Source: Pseudanabaena sp. FACHB-1998 | GTDB taxonomy: Bacteria > Cyanobacteriota > Cyanobacteriia > Pseudanabaenales > Pseudanabaenaceae | DNA: 64,000 nucleotides | Reading direction: 5' to 3' | NCBI RefSeq assembly: GCF_014696355.1 | Contig: NZ_JACJQA010000026.1 | Coordinates: 62,001-126,000 of the forward strand | Shown here: positions 27,531-34,221 of the stretch, piece after piece | Layout: the number at the start of each line of letters is the position of its first letter | How positions within the stretch are numbered: the stretch's first letter is position 1 | The notes under the pieces: model-generated | Databases searched by the model: none | Told to the model about the DNA's origin: nothing | What the model saw: the letters and a program-made list of their open reading frames with translations, nothing else | Program-made: the position numbers and the translations under genes

Positions 27531-27583
27531 ATCCAAGAGAAATTATTTCAAAGAAATAATTTCTCTTGGATTTATCTATTTTG
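27519..27583. terminator. Perfect 31-bp-arm palindrome shared by two convergent gene ends
   Basis: Perfect arms 27519-27549 and 27553-27583 around TTTC-AAA-GAAA. The nucleotidyltransferase stop (27528-27530) is in the left arm and the FHA-TPR gene stop (27576-27578, minus strand) is in the right arm, so the two mRNAs have identical 3' ends. Confidence 0.95.
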
Positions 27584-28724
27584 TGATTTGGCGGCATTCA
27601 TCTCCCGAAACTGATTGGGCTTTACCGTTAGGTAAAACTTTAATACAAGCAATATCTGTTTTTGGTGCAAAAAAAGTATAGGCAATTACACCAGAAAGTA
27701 AGAGCAGAGAACTTGGAATAATAATATTCCACGATAACCACTTAGGGCGGAGTTTCTTTTTTAAGCTGACTAATTTTTTCTGGACTGCCAAAGAATTTGG
27801 ATGATTTTCTCCAAGCGATCGCCGATAAATTTTTAAAGCTCTCTCATATAGTTGCTTTACTTCTAAGAATCTCTTTTGTGAATAGTAAATCGAAGCTAAA
27901 TCAACCAAACTTGCAGCAATTTCGGGATGTTCTAAACCTAAGATAGTTTGTTTAATTTCTAAAGCCTCGAGAAACATTGATTCCGCCTTATCATATATAG
28001 CTTGAGTGCTATATATGGCAGCTAAATCAAGCATTGCCATTGCAACATCAGGATGTTTTTCTCCTAGAGCAATTTGACGAATGGAAATCGCTTGCAAAAA
28101 TAGCCCTTCCGCTTTATCTAACTGATTTTGCGAATAATAATTGGCAGCTAAATCTATTAAACATTTTGCCACGTTTGGATGAGAATCACCGTATAAATGC
28201 TGATTGAGAACTAAGATCTGATCAAGATATTGTTCTGCTTCTGCATATTGCCCTGACTTATTAGCGGATTGCGCTAAGCCATGTAAGCTTTCTAGAAAAA
28301 ATCCTATTTTCCCATTTGCATAGGGAGGTTCTGGATCAACGATATAGGTAGCTTTGGTATTACTGCTAAATACAATTTCATCACCATGCATTAGCACCCA
28401 AGAGTTGCGAATTTCTCCATTAATGAGAATTCCATTTGTACTTTTCCCTTTTTCGGAAGTACCATCACTGAGGCGAAATATTTGTAATAGAGGAGCCGAG
28501 ATATGGAGGCTAGTTAAAGTTGCATGGTCGCGAGAAACTGACTGTGATCGCAGGACGATGTCACTTTCCAACGATCGCCCAAGGATATGATTTTTATGCT
28601 CAAGGGAAATTTTTTGCTGACCCTCAGGATCTTGTAAAATCAGAAAATGCTCGAAATAACTTCCTTCAACTACGGTAGCATCTTGTAAATTCATAGGCTG
28701 ATAATTCATAGGCTGATAATTCAT
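27576..28724 (-). CDS. FHA and TPR domain membrane protein
   Basis: About 382 residues. The N-terminal FHA domain (HILGRSLESDIVLRSQSVSRDHATL, STNGILINGEIRNSWVLMHGDEIVF) binds phosphothreonine peptides in related proteins. At least three kinesin-light-chain-type TPR repeats follow (each with the pattern HP-VA-L-DLA-IY-SQ and Y-AE-L---AL-I). A single C-terminal transmembrane helix (IIIPSSLLLLSGVIAYTFF) and a short tail complete it. It is likely a scaffold responding to Ser/Thr kinases. The frame extends to a TTG at 28766. Three ATGs lie in a 15-bp tandem repeat (28692-28724), so the exact start is uncertain. Confidence 0.82.
   Translation of the reverse strand: MNYQPMNYQPMNLQDATVVEGSYFEHFLILQDPEGQQKISLEHKNHILGRSLESDIVLRSQSVSRDHATLTSLHISAPLLQIFRLSDGTSEKGKSTNGILINGEIRNSWVLMHGDEIVFSSNTKATYIVDPEPPYANGKIGFFLESLHGLAQSANKSGQYAEAEQYLDQILVLNQHLYGDSHPNVAKCLIDLAANYYSQNQLDKAEGLFLQAISIRQIALGEKHPDVAMAMLDLAAIYSTQAIYDKAESMFLEALEIKQTILGLEHPEIAASLVDLASIYYSQKRFLEVKQLYERALKIYRRSLGENHPNSLAVQKKLVSLKKKLRPKWLSWNIIIPSSLLLLSGVIAYTFFAPKTDIACIKVLPNGKAQSVSGDECRQITK
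28692..28724 (-). repeat. 15-bp tandem repeat with alternative ATG starts
   Basis: Two copies of a 15-bp unit plus a partial third encode MNYQP MNYQP MN at the start of the FHA-TPR gene. Each unit offers an ATG, so expansion or loss of units would keep the frame. Confidence 0.8.
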
Positions 28725-28859
28725 AGGGAAAGTTGATATTTCTAACACTGATTTTATCCATACCAAACTTTTAGCCTCATGTGACTGAGCTATTTTACTG
28801 AAGTTGAGGTTGATTTAAATTTTTGATGCTGCGACAAAGCCGCAATTTAGGGCGAATCT

Positions 28860-29645
28860 CTAAGCACTTTTGAAGAATCGAATAATTTCGCGAACATGTT
28901 CTAAAAATTGGCTATCAGTACTAAGTTGCGCGATCGCTTGCCGAGATTCCCTCATCACTCGTTCATGATCACGCTCATTGGTTGCCCTGAGTTCTTCGAT
29001 ATTTGCGCCTAGCCCTGCTAAATTTTTACGAGTTTCTTCGGCAAACTGCTCATATCTGGACACCAAGGAATAAGGGCTTTCTCTATTCAATTCTTCGTTA
29101 ATACGTTTAAAAGACTCTTCCAAGCTAGAGAAGCGTTGGCGTAGTTCCATTACATCTTCGCGGGGATAATCTATCTGTTGAGAAATGGAACGAAGACGCT
29201 GGGATATATATTCATAGGCACTAATGGCAGGGCGCAAAATAGTTAACAATAAGGCAGCGATCGCACCTACATAGCCGATAGTGCCGACTCCACTAGATGC
29301 CAAGACATAGAGTGCGATCGCGGAGACTAAATGCAATCCTAGGGCTAATCCTAAAGAACGCTGAGCTAGCGATCGCACGTATGGTAATTGTCGTTCATCA
29401 ATGTTGATGCCCCGCTCTTGGGAGATTTTGGCTTGGTTAAGTACTGACTGAGATTGAAAGTAAAGATTCCAAGGCACGGTCACAATGATAATTAGCCATA
29501 CAAAAATGCTTGCCCCAATTACCCAATCAATAAAATTACCAAAAGGTAAATGCAACCATTCGGTTAATCCAAATCCCGCCAAAAAGATGATCAATAAAGC
29601 ACTAAGCCATCCAAGGAATTTACCCATGATCTTTATGCCAATCAT
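28860..29645 (-). CDS. Membrane protein with C-terminal coiled coil, unknown
   Basis: A 261-residue protein with two N-terminal transmembrane helices (about 10-27 and 37-58) and two more near 95-140 (LALGLHLVSAIALYVLA, GTIGYVGAIAALLLTIL). A long charged coiled-coil tail (about 150-250) contains LRQRFSSLEESFKRINEELNRE and NIEELRATNERDHERVMRESRQ. It resembles conserved cyanobacterial hypothetical proteins, but I cannot name a family with a function. A second start (MGKFLG, 29627) is possible. Confidence 0.7.
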   Translation of the reverse strand: MIGIKIMGKFLGWLSALLIIFLAGFGLTEWLHLPFGNFIDWVIGASIFVWLIIIVTVPWNLYFQSQSVLNQAKISQERGINIDERQLPYVRSLAQRSLGLALGLHLVSAIALYVLASSGVGTIGYVGAIAALLLTILRPAISAYEYISQRLRSISQQIDYPREDVMELRQRFSSLEESFKRINEELNRESPYSLVSRYEQFAEETRKNLAGLGANIEELRATNERDHERVMRESRQAIAQLSTDSQFLEHVREIIRFFKSA

Positions 29646-29659
29646 AAACCACTGTTCTA

Positions 29660-29696
29660 GTTTAGATTAGCGACGCATTGCGCCGCTAATCTAAAC
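29660..29696. repeat. Triloop palindrome, 17-bp arms, one mismatch
   Basis: Arms 29660-29676 and 29680-29696 around CGC-ATT-GCG. It is the first of three tandem palindromes upstream of the coiled-coil membrane protein and downstream of htrA. Confidence 0.85.
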
Positions 29697-29699
29697 CTA

Positions 29700-29732
29700 A
29701 AGAAAAGGCGGCGCATTGCGCCGCCTTTCCTT
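29700..29732. repeat. Triloop palindrome, 15-bp arms, one mismatch
   Basis: Arms 29700-29714 and 29718-29732 around GGCGC-ATT-GCGCC. It is the second of the three and shares the ATT centre with the first. Confidence 0.85.
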
Positions 29733-29739
29733 GACGAAT

Positions 29740-29772
29740 AAAACATAAAATGGCGTAGCCATTTTATGTTTT
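29740..29772 (-). terminator. Triloop palindrome after htrA, perfect 15-bp arms
   Basis: Perfect arms 29740-29754 and 29758-29772 around ATGGC-GTA-GCCAT, 10 bp beyond the htrA stop on the minus strand. It is a likely terminator or 3' stabiliser for htrA. Confidence 0.8.
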
Positions 29773-29782
29773 GGCATGAGAG

Positions 29783-31015
29783 CTAATTAGGAAACTTTTG
29801 GGGGAATTGGGCAGCTTCGACATTTAAGGCTACAGGCTGACCGTTTCGCTTCACTTCCATCCGAATTTTGTCGCCAACCGCACGATCTTCCACTAGTTGG
29901 GTAACTTGATCTGCCGTGAGGATTTCCTGATTATCAAACTTGACAATCACATCACCACGTTTTGCCCCAGCCTTAGCTGCGGGAGAATCCTCCACAACTC
30001 GCGTTATCAAAACTCCCTTGTCTTCAGAAAGTTGAATACCGAGTTCCGTGTCTTGATTGACTTGCTTTTTCACGCTCGGATCGACCGTCACCATCTGGAT
30101 ACCCAAATAGGCTCGGCTGACCTTACCGTTTTGGATGAGCTGCTTAGAAATACGCTGAGCAGTTTCGATGGGAATTGCAAATCCTAAGCCCTGTGCGCCT
30201 TGGATGATGGCGGTGTTTACCCCAATCACTTCACCATTTTGGTTGAGTAATGGGCCCCCTGAGTTGCCCGGATTGATCGCTGCATCAGTTTGAATGAAGC
30301 TAACCCGCTTATCTACGCCGATCTGTCCACTTTTACGACCGATCGCACTGATGATGCCAGCCGTTACGGTGTTGTCTAGTCCGAGGGGATTGCCGATCGC
30401 GATCGCCCAGTCTCCTGGTTGTAAATTAGCAGAAGTACCAAGGCTAACTATGGGTAGGTTATCGGCTTTGACCTGCACAACCGCCACATCAGTTAATTCA
30501 TCGCTACCAATTACTTTGCCTTCAATCTGACGACCATCCTTAAGAATGACCGTTACCTTATCAGCACCACTCACAACGTGAGCATTGGTGATAATGTCGC
30601 CCTCTTTGTTAATAATAAAGCCTGAGCCAGTACCACGTTCTACACGCTCCTTGGGCATTCGTCGCAATTGATCGCCAAAGAATTGACGAAACATCGGATC
30701 TTCTAAAAAGGCTTCAGGTATTTGAGGATTAGAAGCTACGGTACGTGAGGCATTAATCCGCACCACCGCAGGACCAGTACGATTGACGGCATCGACGACA
30801 TAATTGCGCGGTACGGCGATCGCTTTAGTTTTATCGCTTTCTTGGGCGATCGCTGGGGATATGGATGCAACTTGTGGCAAAGGTGTAATCGCTGTAGTGC
30901 TGGGCGATCGCACTCCTGACACAACTGCCCATGCACCTAAAATCACACCCAGCAACAGCATCGAGGCATAAATCAAAGGTTGCTTGTAACGAGATTTTTT
31001 ATTTGAGTCTCTCAT
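29783..31015 (-). CDS. HtrA/Deg-family serine protease with PDZ domain
   Basis: A 410-residue Deg protease of the HhoA/HhoB/HtrA group. An N-terminal membrane anchor or signal (about residues 12-35) precedes a trypsin-like domain with catalytic His146 (TNAHVVSG), Asp176 (ELTDVAVV) and Ser252 (NPGNSGGPLL). One PDZ domain (about 305-400) ends the protein. These enzymes degrade misfolded envelope or thylakoid-lumen proteins under stress. The upstream genes encode an anti-sigma factor and an ECF sigma factor in the same direction, as in envelope-stress modules. ATG at 31013-31015 is preferred to an upstream TTG. Confidence 0.93.
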   Translation of the reverse strand: MRDSNKKSRYKQPLIYASMLLLGVILGAWAVVSGVRSPSTTAITPLPQVASISPAIAQESDKTKAIAVPRNYVVDAVNRTGPAVVRINASRTVASNPQIPEAFLEDPMFRQFFGDQLRRMPKERVERGTGSGFIINKEGDIITNAHVVSGADKVTVILKDGRQIEGKVIGSDELTDVAVVQVKADNLPIVSLGTSANLQPGDWAIAIGNPLGLDNTVTAGIISAIGRKSGQIGVDKRVSFIQTDAAINPGNSGGPLLNQNGEVIGVNTAIIQGAQGLGFAIPIETAQRISKQLIQNGKVSRAYLGIQMVTVDPSVKKQVNQDTELGIQLSEDKGVLITRVVEDSPAAKAGAKRGDVIVKFDNQEILTADQVTQLVEDRAVGDKIRMEVKRNGQPVALNVEAAQFPQKFPN

Positions 31016-31106
31016 AGCTATTTCCGCGACCAATAATATTTAGATTCTACAAAATTTTTTTGCTATTGTTACGCTCTCTATTTAGACGGAAAACCGTCTC
31101 CCAAAG

Positions 31107-31139
31107 ATCAAAAAAGCGTGCAAAGCACGCTTTTTTGAT
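31107..31139 (-). terminator. Terminator palindrome between anti-sigma gene and htrA
   Basis: Perfect 15-bp arms 31107-31121 and 31125-31139 around GCGTGC-AAA-GCACGC, with an A-tract and T-tract. It follows the anti-sigma stop directly and would attenuate read-through into htrA. Confidence 0.88.
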
Positions 31140-31627
31140 TATTTTGCACTCATTGACTTAGGCAAAGGTACTAGAGGCTCCTCCATGGCAATCAAAATTG
31201 GCTCCTCCACCACAGGCGTAGGAGTCTTAATGCTATTAGCCACAGGGCTAAATTGAGGATTGGAATTAAAAGTAAACATGGAGCCAAATACGCCCACTAC
31301 AGCCGCCACAGATATACCTATACCTGCCAATTTCCATTTACGGCGCTGCGATCGCTTGTCAACTTCTGCCATGACGCGATCGATTATTACCTCCGTCTCA
31401 GCTTTTACCGAAGAGTTAGCGGCTACAGGCACAGGCAAGTCAATCAGTAATTGACGCAATTTAATTTGTTGTTGATAGAGACGACGAAAATCAACCTCTT
31501 CAGATAGCCATTGTTCAACTAGCTGCTCTTCGGATTCACTAACTTCGCCATCAATGTAAGCGCTGAGTAATTCAAAGCGCTCTTCTGGAGTCTTCATAGC
31601 ATTATTAGAAATTTGGTTAGCACTCAT
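31139..31627 (-). CDS. Membrane-anchored anti-sigma factor
   Basis: A 162-residue protein. The N-terminal cytoplasmic part (RFELLSAYIDGEVSESEEQLVEQWLSEEVDFRRLYQQQIKLRQLLIDLP) is typical of anti-sigma domains but lacks the HxxxCxxC zinc motif of ZAS proteins. A transmembrane helix (about residues 98-115, KLAGIGISVAAVVGVFGSMF) and a periplasmic Pro-rich tail follow. It lies 48 bp downstream of the ECF sigma-factor gene, the usual place for a cognate inhibitor. Regulated proteolysis of the tail is a natural guess but is not shown. Confidence 0.85.
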   Translation of the reverse strand: MSANQISNNAMKTPEERFELLSAYIDGEVSESEEQLVEQWLSEEVDFRRLYQQQIKLRQLLIDLPVPVAANSSVKAETEVIIDRVMAEVDKRSQRRKWKLAGIGISVAAVVGVFGSMFTFNSNPQFSPVANSIKTPTPVVEEPILIAMEEPLVPLPKSMSAK

Positions 31628-31642
31628 AACTTAAATACGCCC

Positions 31643-31675
31643 CCTTATATATTTTATATATATTTTATATATACT
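31643..31675. repeat. AT-rich direct repeats between sigma and anti-sigma genes
   Basis: TATATATTTTA-like units repeat about three times in the 48-bp gap between the sigma-factor stop and the anti-sigma start. They might be a slippage-prone or promoter-like tract; no function can be assigned. Confidence 0.6.
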
Positions 31676-32335
31676 TTACATACTCGACAGGTAGGGCTGT
31701 AATTGGGCTTGGAGCTTTAATCTTGCTCTGGCTATACGTGATTTTACCGTACCAAGCGATACACCTGTTAGCTCTGAAATTTCCTCATAGGATAAACCCT
31801 GAATTTCCCGTAAAACGATGGTTTCACGAAAGCTCGTAGGTAAATCGGCAATAGCCTTACGCAGTTGTTCATAAAACTCCTGTGTAGACATATTATCGAG
31901 GGGACTAGGGGCTGAGCTAGGCAAGTCCCAACTCATTTCATCGCCATCACCAGACATAAATGGTGCATCAAGGGAAACTGAGTTACCAACTCGTTTACGT
32001 TTCCGCAACTCGTCATAAAACAAGTTGGTGGCAATCCGACTGAGCCAGCCACGAAACTTTTCAGGCTCTTGCAATCGTTTGATATTGCGATATACCCTTA
32101 ACCAGACCTCTTGAGCGAGATCGGCGCGATCTTGCCAGTCAGGAGCTAGCTTATACAAAACCTGATCGACGTAAGACTGATTACGGCGCATAAGTTCTGC
32201 AAACGCAGACTTACTAGGCTGCGCTTCTTTTTGGCACATTTGCACCAATTCAACGATGGGGAGCTTATCAACGGACACGGAGTTGGAGGGCGTGTACCCT
32301 CCGATGCTGGTTGACCAAGATAGGCTGTAACTCAT
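31676..32335 (-). CDS. sigG: ECF-type (group 3) RNA polymerase sigma factor, SigG-like
   Basis: About 219 residues with sigma region 2 (SAFAELMRRNQSYVDQVLYKLAPDWQDRADLAQEVWLRVYRNIKRLQEPEKFRGWLSRIATNLFYDELRK) and region 4 (LPTSFRETIVLREIQGLSYEEISELTGVSLGTVKSRIARARLKL). There is no region 1 or 3, as expected for an ECF factor. The acidic linker between regions resembles cyanobacterial SigG. The anti-sigma gene follows immediately and htrA after that. A GTG directly precedes the chosen ATG and could also be used. Confidence 0.9.
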   Translation of the reverse strand: MSYSLSWSTSIGGYTPSNSVSVDKLPIVELVQMCQKEAQPSKSAFAELMRRNQSYVDQVLYKLAPDWQDRADLAQEVWLRVYRNIKRLQEPEKFRGWLSRIATNLFYDELRKRKRVGNSVSLDAPFMSGDGDEMSWDLPSSAPSPLDNMSTQEFYEQLRKAIADLPTSFRETIVLREIQGLSYEEISELTGVSLGTVKSRIARARLKLQAQLQPYLSSM

Positions 32336-32634
32336 CACTCAATCGCTCCTGCTGGACTTATCTTTGAGAGATCCACAGTAATTAAATAAATAATCTGTGT
32401 CTCTAGGATTAAGTTTTAGGACGAAGGAGAAAAAAGTTTGTTCCTATCAAAATAGAGCTTTTCTAGCTGGACAAGTTAGGATATGGCGCTTTGGCTGTGT
32501 AGGCGTTAACCTAACTTGTTCAGATATAAACAGAAAGATATTTCAAGAGGGATAATAGCAGTTAGTTTGTGTGTTTTTGCGAATCCATAGATTCTTTTAG
32601 ATTTTTCACTTAATTTTTTTATTTAAACTTACTT

Positions 32635-32778
32635 ATGCAGCGATCGCAGTGGATATCAGTGTTAACGGGCGTTATCGCCGTAATTTTAGGCTTAGGCTAT
32701 TTGATTTTGGTGCAGATACTCGATTGGCGAGGCGGGGAGATGTTACCTGCTCCCATTGATGTGTCGTTGCTTTTCTAA
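32635..32778 (+). CDS. 47-residue single-pass membrane protein
   Basis: A short gene with an ATG at 32635 and stop at 32776-32778. The product has a basic-polar N-terminus (MQRSQWIS), one hydrophobic helix of about 20 residues (VLTGVIAVILGLGYLILVQIL), then DWRGGEMLPAP. The length and the WRGGEMLPAP segment look like a real small cyanobacterial membrane protein; I cannot name it. The reading frame contains a HIP1 octamer at codons 3-5. It is followed within 6 bp by a palindrome and then by the Rrf2 gene. Confidence 0.6.
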   Translation: MQRSQWISVLTGVIAVILGLGYLILVQILDWRGGEMLPAPIDVSLLF

Positions 32779-32783
32779 ATTAT

Positions 32784-32814
32784 GAAAATGGCGGCGCTTC
32801 GCGCCGCCATTTCC
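32784..32814 (+). terminator. Triloop palindrome after the 47-residue ORF
   Basis: 14-bp arms 32784-32797 and 32801-32814, one mismatch, around GGCGGCGC-TTC-GCGCCGCC. It supports a transcript end for the small membrane-protein gene. Confidence 0.8.
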
Positions 32815-32831
32815 TATTCGGTTTAAAATTT

Positions 32832-32858
32832 AGAGGAAGACGCTTTGCGCCTTGCTCT
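32832..32858. repeat. Imperfect triloop palindrome before the Rrf2 gene
   Basis: 12-bp arms 32832-32843 and 32847-32858 (10 of 12 pairing) around CGC-TTT-GCG. It lies 15 bp before the start codon, close enough to affect translation if it forms in the mRNA. Confidence 0.65.
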
Positions 32859-32873
32859 GAATTTGTAGATTTT

Positions 32874-33317
32874 ATGAAACTAACCAGAAAAGGTCATTAC
32901 AGCGTGAAGGCTATGCTCGATCTGGTAGTTTGGGCAAAGCGAAAGCCTGCCTCTGTACGCGAAATTAGCGATCGCCAGTCAATTCCTGCGCCCTATTTAG
33001 AAAAAATTTTAATTAATCTACGCCAAGCTGATTTAGTTGAGTCAGTGCGGGGAGTGCAGGGAGGTTATAAGTTGAAGCGATCGCCAAGAGACATCTCACT
33101 TGGCGCGATATTATCAGCCGTTGGCGAAGATACCTATCCTCTGCCAAGGTTAAAGCCACAGGAAAAACTTGCCTCCGACTGGGTAACCTTTGCCCTTTGG
33201 CAAAGACTTGATCGCAAGTTCAAAGATGCTTTGGATGATATTTGTTTAGAAGATCTTTACTACGATGCCCGTAGTTGGCAAGCGTCCCAAGGACAAAGTG
33301 CTGGCTTTATTGTTTAA
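32874..33317 (+). CDS. Rrf2 family transcriptional regulator
   Basis: A 147-residue Rrf2-type winged-helix protein. The N-terminus MKLTRKGHYSVKAMLDL, the recognition segment SVREISDRQSIPAPYLEKILINLRQADLVESVRGVQGGYKLKRSPRDISLGAIL and the C-terminal dimer helix are all typical. IscR-like members bind an Fe-S cluster with three cysteines in the 90-110 region. Here only one cysteine is present (DDICLED), near the C-terminal helix. It may therefore be cluster-free or use other ligands. Targets cannot be inferred from the neighbours. Confidence 0.88.
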   Translation: MKLTRKGHYSVKAMLDLVVWAKRKPASVREISDRQSIPAPYLEKILINLRQADLVESVRGVQGGYKLKRSPRDISLGAILSAVGEDTYPLPRLKPQEKLASDWVTFALWQRLDRKFKDALDDICLEDLYYDARSWQASQGQSAGFIV

Positions 33318-33341
33318 GTTTTCGCAAAGCAAAAACCTAAA
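33313..33341. terminator. Imperfect triloop palindrome between rrf2 and ribH
   Basis: 13-bp arms 33313-33325 and 33329-33341 with two mismatches around CGC-AAA-GC, overlapping the Rrf2 gene end. The flanking genes are convergent. Confidence 0.65.
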
Positions 33342-33343
33342 TC

Positions 33344-33832
33344 TTAAGCAGATTTGCTGCGAATTTGGCGCATGAGATTGGCCATCTCGATCGCACCCAT
33401 GCCAAATTCCCAGCCCTTATTACTCTTCACTCCAGCCCGTTCTAGAGCCTGCTGCATCGTGTCGGTAGTCAATACCCCAAAAATAATTGGCACACCTGTT
33501 TGATAGGAGGCGGCGGCAACGCCCTTAGAAACTTCATTCGCCACATAATCAAAGTGGGGTGTATCGCCACGAATCACCGCACCTAAGCAAATAATTGCGT
33601 CATATCGTCCAGAAATTGCTAATTCCTTAGCTACCATTGAGATTTCCAGACTTCCCGGAACCCACGCATAATCGACTTGGCTGCCAGTCTCAGACACATC
33701 AACGCCATGTCTTAGTAAAGAATCTTGACAGCCTTGGAGGAGCTTACCAACGATCAGGTCATTAAAACGAGCCGTGACGATCGCAAAGCGCAAACTATCT
33801 GTATTGGTAAAGCTACCTTCAAAAACGGTCAT
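33344..33832 (-). CDS. ribH: Lumazine synthase (riboflavin synthase beta chain)
   Basis: A 162-residue 6,7-dimethyl-8-ribityllumazine synthase, the penultimate enzyme of riboflavin synthesis. Motifs: [59 protein letters not shown] with the catalytic His, and [19 protein letters not shown]. It assembles into an icosahedral or pentameric shell in other organisms. It lies 84 bp downstream of psbZ, a pairing I recall from other cyanobacteria. Confidence 0.95.
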   Translation of the reverse strand: MTVFEGSFTNTDSLRFAIVTARFNDLIVGKLLQGCQDSLLRHGVDVSETGSQVDYAWVPGSLEISMVAKELAISGRYDAIICLGAVIRGDTPHFDYVANEVSKGVAAASYQTGVPIIFGVLTTDTMQQALERAGVKSNKGWEFGMGAIEMANLMRQIRSKSA

Positions 33833-33880
33833 AGAGTTAATTTCAATTCTTAATTATGAAAAATGTAGTTTATAGAGTTC

Positions 33881-33909
33881 ATAGATGGAGCGCTCAGCAC
33901 TCCATCTAT
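33881..33909 (-). repeat. Triloop palindrome between psbZ and ribH
   Basis: 13-bp arms 33881-33893 and 33897-33909, one mismatch, around GC-TCA-GC. It follows the psbZ stop by 7 bp on the minus strand and may uncouple psbZ from ribH expression. Confidence 0.78.
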
Positions 33910-33916
33910 AAAATGC

Positions 33917-34105
33917 TTAAGCAACAAAGGAATTCAAAATGCCAATCACGATTACAAGCGCTAACCAAATTAAAGAACCTAAGAATAGCAAGGGCTTCGA
34001 TTGGTTCCAAGAGCTAGGAGATGCATAGGCAACAGGAACACCAATAACCAAAACAAATGAGAACAAAACAAAGGCGGCTAATAGAAGCTGGAACAGAATA
34101 GTCAT
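33917..34105 (-). CDS. psbZ: Photosystem II protein PsbZ (Ycf9)
   Basis: A 62-residue PsbZ with two transmembrane helices: [27 protein letters not shown] and [23 protein letters not shown]. The connecting [11 protein letters not shown] is conserved. PsbZ sits at the periphery of photosystem II near CP43 and stabilises supercomplexes. Length and sequence match the family end to end. It is transcribed away from the double histidine phosphatase end, with ribH next. Confidence 0.95.
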   Translation of the reverse strand: MTILFQLLLAAFVLFSFVLVIGVPVAYASPSSWNQSKPLLFLGSLIWLALVIVIGILNSFVA

Positions 34106-34191
34106 TTTTTGAAACTCCGAGTATTAAAACAAAATACCAAAATAAATCCTTTACACCAAATTAGCAGAAAATGCGTCTCTCTTAAGGGGTG

Positions 34192-34221
34192 AAGCAAATA
34201 GGGCATACGCCCTATTTGCTT
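34192..34221 (-). terminator. Palindrome at the histidine phosphatase stop
   Basis: Perfect 13-bp arms 34192-34204 and 34209-34221 with centre ATAC between GGGC and GCCC. The stop codon of the phosphatase gene (34221-34223) overlaps its outer edge. Confidence 0.82.
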
